Shown here: positions 8,238 to 15,860 of the stretch, piece by piece | Numbering within the stretch: the first letter of the stretch is position 1 | Layout: each line of letters begins with the position of its first letter | Source: NIOZ-UU13 sp049287505 | GTDB taxonomy: Bacteria; Planctomycetota; Phycisphaerae; Sedimentisphaerales; Anaerobacaceae | Direction of reading: 5' to 3' | NCBI GenBank assembly: GCA_049287505.1 | Contig: JBAQFY010000114.1 | Span: forward strand, 1 to 25,484 | DNA: 25,484 nt | The notes under the pieces: model-generated | The model's database searches: none | Told to the model about the DNA's origin: nothing | The model's input: the letters and a program-made list of their open reading frames with translations, nothing else | Translations under genes and position numbers: made by a program

Positions 8238-10507
8238 TATTCGTAAACTATCCGGGACATCTTATTGCATGTTTGCTTTTGATAGTCTTCGGTGTGCTTG
8301 TTATTTTTGCCTTTCGTTCAGGTGAACTGCAAAAAGCAAAACTAAAGCCGTACAGGCTGCCGCTGATTCTGCTGCAATATATTTCGATTTTCATATTGTT
8401 GTTGATATTGTGGGACCCGTCACGACCTAAGATTAGCGAGGTGGTGACGAAGAATTCGGTGCTGGCCTTATTCGATACCAGTGAAAGTATGTCAATTGTT
8501 GAAGATGGGCAAATAACGCGGCTGGATAAAGCAATTAACATATTTGAAGAAAAATTTCATCCTTTAAATCCGGATGGGCCCGATTATAAAATTTTTGGAT
8601 TCGACCACCGCTCTTACCAAAGCGGCTTATTGGATTTTCTGCGACGCTGGGGCCCACAGACAAATATGCACAGTATCTTTACAATGCTGCGCAAATATGA
8701 CATCGCCGATGGTGCTGATTTTCCAGAAAATACGCAGACTGATGACTACCAAGCACCTGACAGCATTAACGAAAATCAGACAGCTCAAAAAAACAAGATT
8801 ACAGGAGCTGTTATTTTCACGGACGGCCAGGCCGACGACAAGAATATTGATTCATATTTACCCATTCAAGGCGAGGATTTTCAGGTTTTTCTTATCGGCA
8901 TTGGTTCTCGCAAGCCTCAATCTGACATAGCAATAAAATCAATAAGTGCACCGTCACGAATAGCGATTGATACGGCCTATAAAGTGCAGGTTCTTGTCGC
9001 TGTTAAGAATGTGCAAAATCAGCCCGTAACAATCGAGCTGCTCAAAGACGATTATGTGATAGATTCAAGGCAGCTTCCCACCGATACGTTTGAGCAAAAG
9101 GGCCAAAGGCTATCTTCTTCACCTGTGGGTACTATCGATGTAACGCTCGACTTCACGGTAGGCGCCGAACGACTTGGCAGCTACATTCTTTCGGCTCGGG
9201 CAAAAGCCATCGAACAGGAAGTAAATCCGGCAAACAACATTCGCAGCACAATGGTAGAGGTGGTTGAAGAGACCAGACTCAAAGTTCTTTTCTACTCACA
9301 GCAGGCAAGTTTCAATATCGGCAAAGTTCGGCAGGCTTTGGCCAGAGACAATAAGATTCAATTGGATTTAGCATTGGATGTCGTCAGAGCGCCCGCCTTA
9401 TCTGAAGAAGCACACAAAAGGTCTGCCTATGTCAAACTGCCCGACGACCGGGACGGTTTTAATAAGTATGACATTATCATTCTTGGCTCATGCAACCTGG
9501 ACAGCTTGACCGGGACGCAGCTCGACAGTCTGTATAGTTTCGTGGTTGATAGAGGCGGCGGACTCATCTTGCTTCCGGGCAAAGACGAATCCGGACCTGC
9601 CGCCTGGATGAACAGAAAAGCAAAAGCCCTTGTCCCTGTAATACTTGACGCCGACGAAGCGATAATGAAACAATATAGCTCAGGAAAGATAGAGCTTACA
9701 CTTGAGGGAATCGACAGCAAAATCATTAGCCCTGAAGTGCTCAAAGAATACGATGAGCCGATTTCGGCATATTATCAAATCGTTAATACCAAGCCCGCCG
9801 CCACCACGCTGGCCTGTGTAGAAGACACGCCGATAATTTCCATTCATCGGGTCGGCCGTGGCAGGGTTTGCTTTCTTAATGCCTCCAAGCTCTTCCTATG
9901 GTACCGCGAAGACCTCCAGGGTGGACTACTATACAAACTTATGGCCGGATTAACCGCCTATGTGGGAAGGATAACAAATCTTGAAGCGGGCGTCAGGTTA
10001 TTTGCAGAACGCTCGACCGACCAGACAAACAAAGTAAAGTTTAATGCCTATGTTTGCGACAAGTCGTTTGTACCAGTTACCGGTGCTAACGTGCTGCTTA
10101 GCATTGCAGAGGAAGTTTCGAGTATGAACGAGCTGGGAGGTGGATATTACGTTACAGAAATTGAGGATACTAAAGACCGGACGATTGTGGCAACGGCCCA
10201 GGCCGAAATTAATGGCATCTTCCTTGGCGAAAAAACCATTGCCGTGAATCTGCCGCCGGTTCAAACCGAAATGGCTAATGTCGAGTTAGACGAAAAATTT
10301 CTCCGGACACTTGCAGAAAGGCTCAATGCCGAATATCTCTATGCCGACGATGTTGACGAAAACGTTGCGCATATATTTGAGTCCCAAACCCGGGAATACA
10401 GTTCACGTCGAATGACAAGTATCTGGCCAAATTGGCTGCTGCTGTTGGTTCTGTGTACACTTCTTAGTGTTAGCTGGTTTTTTAGGCGGGCTATTGGCCT
10501 TGTTTGA
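8234..10507 (+). CDS. vWA-domain membrane protein with GATase-like region
   Basis: This 757-residue protein has two N-terminal membrane helices (about 8-27 and 41-60). A vWA domain begins with VLALFDTSESM; its DTSES metal-site motif is at 81-85, and TGAVIFTDGQADD is the later strand. A beta-rich segment and a class I glutamine-amidotransferase-like region without an obvious nucleophile (KYDIIILGSCNLDSL, RGGGLILLPGKDESG) follow. A final helix lies at about 733-752. The layout matches planctomycete proteins annotated as membrane vWA proteins next to BatA. It overlaps both neighbouring genes by ATGA-type junctions. It is inferred to be an envelope-facing client or partner of the MoxR ATPase. Confidence 0.82.
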   Translation: MIFVNYPGHLIACLLLIVFGVLVIFAFRSGELQKAKLKPYRLPLILLQYISIFILLLILWDPSRPKISEVVTKNSVLALFDTSESMSIVEDGQITRLDKAINIFEEKFHPLNPDGPDYKIFGFDHRSYQSGLLDFLRRWGPQTNMHSIFTMLRKYDIADGADFPENTQTDDYQAPDSINENQTAQKNKITGAVIFTDGQADDKNIDSYLPIQGEDFQVFLIGIGSRKPQSDIAIKSISAPSRIAIDTAYKVQVLVAVKNVQNQPVTIELLKDDYVIDSRQLPTDTFEQKGQRLSSSPVGTIDVTLDFTVGAERLGSYILSARAKAIEQEVNPANNIRSTMVEVVEETRLKVLFYSQQASFNIGKVRQALARDNKIQLDLALDVVRAPALSEEAHKRSAYVKLPDDRDGFNKYDIIILGSCNLDSLTGTQLDSLYSFVVDRGGGLILLPGKDESGPAAWMNRKAKALVPVILDADEAIMKQYSSGKIELTLEGIDSKIISPEVLKEYDEPISAYYQIVNTKPAATTLACVEDTPIISIHRVGRGRVCFLNASKLFLWYREDLQGGLLYKLMAGLTAYVGRITNLEAGVRLFAERSTDQTNKVKFNAYVCDKSFVPVTGANVLLSIAEEVSSMNELGGGYYVTEIEDTKDRTIVATAQAEINGIFLGEKTIAVNLPPVQTEMANVELDEKFLRTLAERLNAEYLYADDVDENVAHIFESQTREYSSRRMTSIWPNWLLLLVLCTLLSVSWFFRRAIGLV

Positions 10508-10521
10508 AAAGTGGAACTGAT

Positions 10522-11355
10522 ATGAAAAGGATAATTATTATAATCCTGTTAACAATTGCAAGTTGCTTCGCAGTTGCCGGGGCAACCGGTGTTGAACGCA
10601 AGTCCAAACCTGCAGAGACTAAAAATACCTATGCGTTGATTATTAGTGGAATAAATAAAGACCCAAAAGAGCGCCTCGCCAAGGACAAAGCAGTGACAAA
10701 CCTTCGCAGTTTCTTCCTTAATAATGCCAAGCTCAAACCTGCCCGGCTAAGCGTCTTGGTCGCTGATAGCTCATTCGTCGGCAAAGGCTCAAAAATATCG
10801 AATGGCGAAAATTTAAAAAAGACGATAAAAAGCCTTGCAGACACTGTTCAACCTGAAGACCGATTCATATTTTATTATGTAGGCCAGGCAAATATAGCCA
10901 CCGGCAAGCTGCGTCTTAATCTGCCGGGCCCGGACATTACGCATGAGCAGTTGGCCGGGTGGATAAACCAAATAAGAGCCTCTTCAATGTTGCTCGTGCT
11001 GGACTGCCCGGGTGCGGGGCTGGCAGTTAAAGCTTTGACAGGACAAGGTCGAATTGTCATCGGCGCCTGCACAGCTGAACAGCATTACAGCACACGATTC
11101 AGTGAGTATTTCGTCCCCTCGCTGCTCGATAGCAAAAGCGATACGGATAGGGACGGAAAGGTATCACTATTGGAAGCTTTTACTTTTGCTTCGAAGCAAC
11201 TGGATGATTGGTACTTCAGGCAGCTGTTTCTCAAAACCGAGACTCCTGTATTGGAAGATAACGCAGATGGATTCCCGAGCCGGCAGCCATGGAGATATAA
11301 GCAGGGTCAGACGGACGGACGGGAAGCCTCGAAGTTCTTTCTCTCGGAAGAATAA
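10522..11355 (+). CDS. Secreted caspase-fold protein lacking catalytic motifs
   Basis: From ATG 10522 the product is 277 residues. The open frame reaches back to 10504, but 10522 gives a clean signal peptide (MKRIIIIILLTIASCFAVAG) and has GGA upstream. The mature part follows the caspase-hemoglobinase (clan CD) order: YALIISG (37-43), ENLKKTIKSLA, DRFIFYYVGQAN (113-124), MLLVLDCPGAG (156-166), RIVIGACTAEQ (177-187), an EF-hand-like DTDRDGKVSLLEAF (207-220), and ETPVLEDNADG (240-250). Active relatives have SGHG and a D-x-C-H-S-G motif. Here the His position reads Gln (GQA) and the Cys motif reads DCPGAG, so the catalytic pair appears lost. It is probably a periplasmic pseudo-peptidase. The fold call is from pattern memory; peptidase families C13 and C14 are both possible. 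Confidence 0.72.
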   Translation: MKRIIIIILLTIASCFAVAGATGVERKSKPAETKNTYALIISGINKDPKERLAKDKAVTNLRSFFLNNAKLKPARLSVLVADSSFVGKGSKISNGENLKKTIKSLADTVQPEDRFIFYYVGQANIATGKLRLNLPGPDITHEQLAGWINQIRASSMLLVLDCPGAGLAVKALTGQGRIVIGACTAEQHYSTRFSEYFVPSLLDSKSDTDRDGKVSLLEAFTFASKQLDDWYFRQLFLKTETPVLEDNADGFPSRQPWRYKQGQTDGREASKFFLSEE

Positions 11356-11372
11356 TGAAAGGTGGCTCAACT

Positions 11373-12251
11373 ATGGACCAGGATCATGGTCATATAAATA
11401 GAAGGCAATTTCTGAAGACGGCGGGCGGAACAATTGTCGGTGCCGCATTGGCCGCAGGTGGCTCTGCTTTAATCGCTGAACAAACATATCCTCCGGAATA
11501 TCCGGACGACCTTGACCGCTACGATTTTGTGATGCCAAGAGTAAAATTCGCCCACGAGGAAAGAGAAGTCGATAGATGGAACGTCAGACCGGGTGGTGAT
11601 GCAAATCTATTAAGAGAGTTGAGTTCTATAATCCGCTGCAAAATAAAACCGATAAGAGGAGCGTTAGATTGGCAGCCGCAATGGGCAATGGAAGGCCAGC
11701 TAAATGCCGTTGTTTCCTTCGATAGCCTTGAAGAGATAAAGAAATACCCGTTTCTTTTTATGACGGGAGAAAATAATTACACGTTTGAAAGTAAACAGAA
11801 GGAAAATTTAAAAGAATACATTAACCGCGGGGCGTTCCTGCTAATGGATGACTGTGTCGTTGGCTCGGGCGGTGATTTCTTCTATCAAAGCTCCTATGAG
11901 CTGTTGGAAGAAGTTTTCGGAAGAGGGTCCGTAAAACGAATTCCGCACGAGCATGAAGTATTTCACAATATATACGACCTTGGCGATAGCGGTCTGCCAT
12001 ATATGCAGCGTCAGAATCGTATATTTTTACCCGGCATGAGAGGTCCCAGGCAAATAGGTTTGCCGTATATGCATGGCCAGAATCACGGTGCCAGGGGAGT
12101 TTTTATTGGTGAGCGCCTCGCTGTCTTTCTCAGTTCGACTGATATTCACTGTGGCTGGTGTGACAGTCACGGCTATGAATTCGGCAGGTACAATTATGAA
12201 AAAGCCATTCAAATGGGGATTAATATTATTATGTATGCTATTACACACTGA
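11373..12251 (+). CDS. Tat-exported DUF4159 protein
   Basis: This 292-residue protein starts at ATG 11373, with AAAGGTGG about seven bases upstream; a weaker ATG at 11355 overlaps the previous stop. The N-terminus carries a twin-arginine motif, RRQFLK (10-15), followed by a hydrophobic Gly/Ala-rich segment, so the folded protein should be exported by Tat. The rest is DUF4159: FVMPRVKFAHE, WNVRPGGDANLLREL, KYPFLFMTGENNY, LKEYINRGAFLLMDDC, FLSSTDIHCGW. DUF4159 proteins commonly end MoxR/BatA clusters in planctomycetes; the biochemical role is not established. A 22-residue segment near 200-235 looks duplicated (GLPYMQRQNR, then GLPYMHGQNH). This is the last gene of the operon. Confidence 0.88.
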   Translation: MDQDHGHINRRQFLKTAGGTIVGAALAAGGSALIAEQTYPPEYPDDLDRYDFVMPRVKFAHEEREVDRWNVRPGGDANLLRELSSIIRCKIKPIRGALDWQPQWAMEGQLNAVVSFDSLEEIKKYPFLFMTGENNYTFESKQKENLKEYINRGAFLLMDDCVVGSGGDFFYQSSYELLEEVFGRGSVKRIPHEHEVFHNIYDLGDSGLPYMQRQNRIFLPGMRGPRQIGLPYMHGQNHGARGVFIGERLAVFLSSTDIHCGWCDSHGYEFGRYNYEKAIQMGINIIMYAITH

Positions 12252-12265
12252 TCTGGTTTCAGACT

Positions 12266-12289
12266 GATATTTCTGAGATTCTGAATATC
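12266..12289 (+). terminator. Weak hairpin after the MoxR operon
   Basis: GATATT and AATATC form six-base arms around a 12-base loop, followed by TTGTTCT rather than a clean T run. It lies 15 bases after the DUF4159 stop and could end the operon. It is a poor terminator by sequence. Confidence 0.22.
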
Positions 12290-12455
12290 TTGTTCTCATG
12301 TTCAAAGACATCATCTGCTGTTAGGACTCGGAAATATATCCGATAAAAGGAGTATAGAACAACTGTAGAAAGCATAATCCAATTATATGGTGACATGAGG
12401 TGAAACTTAGTTAGCTGGAATAATTTTGCCTCATTCTTATCGAAGGCCTGCATAA

Positions 12456-12914
12456 TTAAGGTCCATCCGCCTTCTTAAGTCTTAGAATCTCCTGTGCTAT
12501 TCTTTCCCGAGCAGTGAGGAATTCATTAGGGACTTTCGAGAAATTCCACCAGTCCGGAGAGATGGTATCTGCGATTTTCTTTACGTTTTTTTTGTCCGTA
12601 ATTCTTTCGAGAATCATAGAATACTCGTAGTCTTCCATACCGTTTCTGAGGTTTTTCATGCGCATGCTGATTACAGGGCCGTCGATGCCGCAGGGCAGGC
12701 CGGGATAAAACAGGAAACCACCTCCATTGTAATGCCTGGGATGTGCAAAGGCCGGATTCGACCAGGGGTCGATAACCGTAGTAACAGCACTCCAGTAGAG
12801 CAGCCCGGTAATATCATACTGCGGCGAATCTCTCGGCCGGGATAATTGTTTCGGTGGGATTAAAGGCAGAATCGCACCGGGTGACATGACTTCATCTATA
12901 GAGCCAAGTAACAA
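12456..12914 (-). pseudogene. C-terminal remnant of a DUF4091 protein
   Basis: About 150 residues match the tail of DUF4091 (glycoside-hydrolase-like) proteins: ITGLLYWSAVTT, DPWSNP, NGGGFLFYPG, then GPVISMRMKNLRNGMEDYEY. Whole family members are several times longer and carry their catalytic barrel upstream. Here an in-frame TAG sits at 12920-12918, just before the first possible start (TTG 12914), and no continuation could be recognised upstream in any frame. It is therefore read as a truncated leftover, probably not expressed as an enzyme. It lies downstream of arnT on the same strand. Confidence 0.6.
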
Positions 12915-13280
12915 AACCTATACCGATGCCGCCAAGGGTAAAAGTGCTGGGAGTGGAGGATTGCGCTGGGTTTGGCAATTCTCTTCTCTTGGTGCTCTGG
13001 TCGTATTTTAATCTTGCCTGCAAGCTGTAACCAAGGTGTAAAAGGCTGACATTTGGATAGCTTTCTGGTATCCTGTCTTCAAGTAGTTTGCACTCGTTGT
13101 ATAGAATAAGTAATTAAGAATAAAAGTCAGCGATGTGGGGAAATGACAAGGAAATTCACACTAAAATCAAGAACCGCAGCTGATGAGATAAACTTCTCAA
13201 CGAACAACTATTTTCGAGCTCCTATTTAGCCACGGATATAATTTTTGGTAGGCACAACCCTATGTGATATAAGATATAAT
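12915..13280. other. Non-coding gap between arnT and the DUF4091 remnant
   Basis: No gene, RNA or clear terminator is visible in these 366 bases. They separate the 3' end of the arn operon from the DUF4091 stub and may be debris of the deletion that removed the rest of that gene. Confidence 0.4.
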
Positions 13281-14942
13281 CTAAGTTCTCTTGGCAGCAA
13301 ACTCAACGAATACAAAGCCACAATCAATGTTCTCGAAAACCGGTTTTGGAAGCTGTTGTTTGTATTCCATATATTGTTTGGTGCTGGTAATCAGGATCGC
13401 GTGTTCTTTGCCCAAATCCTTCGTGATCAACTCTCGTAACTGTTCGATATCAAGCAGGCGATGTTTCGACGAGTCGTCGTATCCGAGCCCATACGTGAGC
13501 TCTCCGGCATTGTTGAGGAGCAAAACATCACTTCGCTTGTAACTCCAACAAACTGCTGGAGTCAAGTAGTTGTCGGAAACGAGAATAGTATTTTGACTAA
13601 TTCTATTCTTATATCGACTTAAGAAATCGATTGGGGCCTTTTTCTCTATCAATTTGTCCGGAACGACAAATTGTGCACTAAATATAAGCATAATAGGTGC
13701 CATACAGGAAAAAAAGAATTTTCTCGCGTGATTTGTCGAGATACCGGCTTGGATGAGGAAAACAGCATATGCCAAAAGCCCAGCTGAGATGAACAGCAAC
13801 TTCCAAATCTCATGCGGACGGTAGATCTTTGTTTTAGATATGATGGTCTGAGTCAATACCAATGCAATAGATAAGGTTATTATTAATATCACACCTATTT
13901 TGTCAGAACAGTTAAATCTTTCGGCTGTCACGGTTTTCCATTCCTGACGCAGGCCGACCGTAAAAAGCACTATCAAGGGCGGAAAGCATGGTAATATATA
14001 GGTTTCCAATTTACCACGACAGATGGAAAAAAACAGAAATGGAAACAGAAACCAGCAGATAGAAAAACGCAGGAGGGGATCATTAGATAAATTTTTCCGG
14101 AGCCTGTATATTACACCACTGATTTGAGTTGTCCATGGCAGCGTCCCTCCCAGAATAACAGGGATATAGAACCAGAAGGGATATGGATGCTGTCCTCCAT
14201 TGGGTGATATGAAGCGGTTAATATGCTCTACCCAAAAGAAATAATGCCAGAAATCGGGCTCCTTAAGATGAATCATGATACCCCAAGGAAGGGCTGTGAG
14301 AACAGCAGCGATTACCGGCAACCAAAAAAAACGAAGTAATTCTTTCAATTGATGTTGCCAGATTGCAAAGGGAACAATTACGATTGTAGGTATCACAAAT
14401 GCCAGGAAGCCCTTGGCCAAAAAAGCAAAACCACATGCGATACCTGCACTGACGAGAAAGATAGTTCTTTTTAGTGGACGGGTCTCAATAAAAGCAAAGA
14501 AACTCGCAATTATCGAGGCTGCGATGAACATAGAAAATATACTATCCAGAACGCAGAATGTCCCTACACAAAAGACTTCAAGGCATGTAAGAAAGACAAA
14601 AGCTGCCATAATCGCAGCTGTGGTGTCACTTGTAAATCGACAAACAAGAAGAAATAGCATTAGCGCCGACAGCCCTACAGACAAGGCGGAAGGCAGACGT
14701 ATTGCAAAAGCATTTGCGCCCATCAGCTTAATACTCAACGCGTGGAGCCAATGACCAAGGATAGGTTTTTCGAAATACCGCAGACCATTAAGATGTGGGA
14801 CGACCCAACCTCCTGTTTCCAGCATTTCCCTCGAGATCTCAGCATATCGGGATTCATCGGGAATAACCATTGGCCGTACACCAAGTGGTAAGACATACAC
14901 CAGCAGAAAAAACCCTATTAATAGAAGGCCAGACTTTCTCAT
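13281..14942 (-). CDS. arnT: ArnT-type lipid A aminoarabinose transferase
   Basis: This 553-residue polytopic membrane glycosyltransferase (GT39/GT83 type) is close to the length of E. coli ArnT. It is expected to move 4-amino-4-deoxy-L-arabinose from undecaprenyl phosphate to lipid A phosphate on the periplasmic face. The first helix is followed by the family loop with Asp29-Glu30 (IPDESRYAEI) and then RYFEKPILGHW (55-65). Many further helices follow, with a soluble C-terminal part. Position in the operon supports ArnT itself over a general protein mannosyltransferase: it starts three bases after the arnD stop, and the order B-C-A-D-T matches enterobacteria. It is the last arn gene present; no arnE or arnF follows. 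Confidence 0.88.
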   Translation of the reverse strand: MRKSGLLLIGFFLLVYVLPLGVRPMVIPDESRYAEISREMLETGGWVVPHLNGLRYFEKPILGHWLHALSIKLMGANAFAIRLPSALSVGLSALMLFLLVCRFTSDTTAAIMAAFVFLTCLEVFCVGTFCVLDSIFSMFIAASIIASFFAFIETRPLKRTIFLVSAGIACGFAFLAKGFLAFVIPTIVIVPFAIWQHQLKELLRFFWLPVIAAVLTALPWGIMIHLKEPDFWHYFFWVEHINRFISPNGGQHPYPFWFYIPVILGGTLPWTTQISGVIYRLRKNLSNDPLLRFSICWFLFPFLFFSICRGKLETYILPCFPPLIVLFTVGLRQEWKTVTAERFNCSDKIGVILIITLSIALVLTQTIISKTKIYRPHEIWKLLFISAGLLAYAVFLIQAGISTNHARKFFFSCMAPIMLIFSAQFVVPDKLIEKKAPIDFLSRYKNRISQNTILVSDNYLTPAVCWSYKRSDVLLLNNAGELTYGLGYDDSSKHRLLDIEQLRELITKDLGKEHAILITSTKQYMEYKQQLPKPVFENIDCGFVFVEFAAKRT

Positions 14943-14945
14943 AGA

Positions 14946-15860
14946 TCAGATTCCGTTTGTGCCCACATAACGTGCTGGTTGTGCCTGGCAGGCGATCCAT
15001 CCATCACGGCCAAGGATTTCTTTTTTTATGATGGCAGCCGATTTGGTTTCATTATATTCTCGGAGTAAGACTCCGAGGGGAACGAGCGAAACATCACTTG
15101 ATATACACGTTTTTATGAATTGCTCAAACATCTCCACATAGGCAATTCCCTCAACCTCCGCATGAATTGTCAGCACATTGAGCTTTAAAGGGTCAAGTAG
15201 AGAAAGAATGTAGTCATTATAGTTAATATTCGTCACGTTGTTGCGGCCAATCACTTCATCATACGTTGGAAGGGTAACGGGAATTTGTGGCTGGAGAAGT
15301 TCCTCGCCGCTTACCAATGGACGGAATATGCTTTCACCACGGCAGTCACTGTTGTACTCAAAAGGAAAACGACTTTTTGCCAATAGCACATTGTCATTGC
15401 ACTTCCATCCTGGAACCGCCGAGCATCTCGGAGGGTGGCCCAGAATGTGAGTGAGCATCTCGATACCCTGATTCAACGAGCGGTAAACAGCAGCAGCATC
15501 CATCTTGTCGATATTTGCCTGCCATGTGTAGTGGTCCCAAGCATGAAGTCCTATCTCATGTCCCGCATCAGCGGTTGCGCGTATAATTCCCTCAAGCCTT
15601 TTACCGATCAGCGGCCCGGGACATAATGTTCCTTTGAGCAAAATGTCCCAGCCATAGAGGCTGGAAGCTTTCGTTCTCAACATTTTCCAGAAAAAGGTTG
15701 GACGAAGTAACCGCCAAAGATGACGACCCATATTGTCCGGTCCAACCGAAAAAAAGAATGAAGCCTTTACGGAGTATTTCTTCAGGAGTCTGCATATATT
15801 TGGAACACCCAACCGTGTTCCTCTGAAGGTATCAACATCAACACGTAAACCAATTCTCAT
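14946..15860 (-). CDS. arnD: ArnD-type undecaprenyl-P-L-Ara4FN deformylase
   Basis: This 304-residue protein has a polysaccharide-deacetylase (NodB) fold and is close to the E. coli ArnD length. The expected reaction removes the formyl group from undecaprenyl phosphate-linked 4-deoxy-4-formamido-L-arabinose. Metal-site motifs are visible: RVDVDT (Asp8, Asp10) and HAWDH (His106, His110). The start IGLRVDVDTFRGTRLGVP and the later AVPGWKCND and LPTYDE are ArnD-like. The start codon overlaps the arnA stop (ATGA), implying coupled translation. It should work at the inner membrane. Confidence 0.93.
   Translation of the reverse strand: MRIGLRVDVDTFRGTRLGVPNICRLLKKYSVKASFFFSVGPDNMGRHLWRLLRPTFFWKMLRTKASSLYGWDILLKGTLCPGPLIGKRLEGIIRATADAGHEIGLHAWDHYTWQANIDKMDAAAVYRSLNQGIEMLTHILGHPPRCSAVPGWKCNDNVLLAKSRFPFEYNSDCRGESIFRPLVSGEELLQPQIPVTLPTYDEVIGRNNVTNINYNDYILSLLDPLKLNVLTIHAEVEGIAYVEMFEQFIKTCISSDVSLVPLGVLLREYNETKSAAIIKKEILGRDGWIACQAQPARYVGTNGI

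Noticed and set aside
13030..13052. Repeat of GTAAAAGGCTGAYAT seen before moxR and near 13037
   Set aside because: Only about 15 bases match, no start codon or gene follows the second copy, and no longer homology surrounds it.
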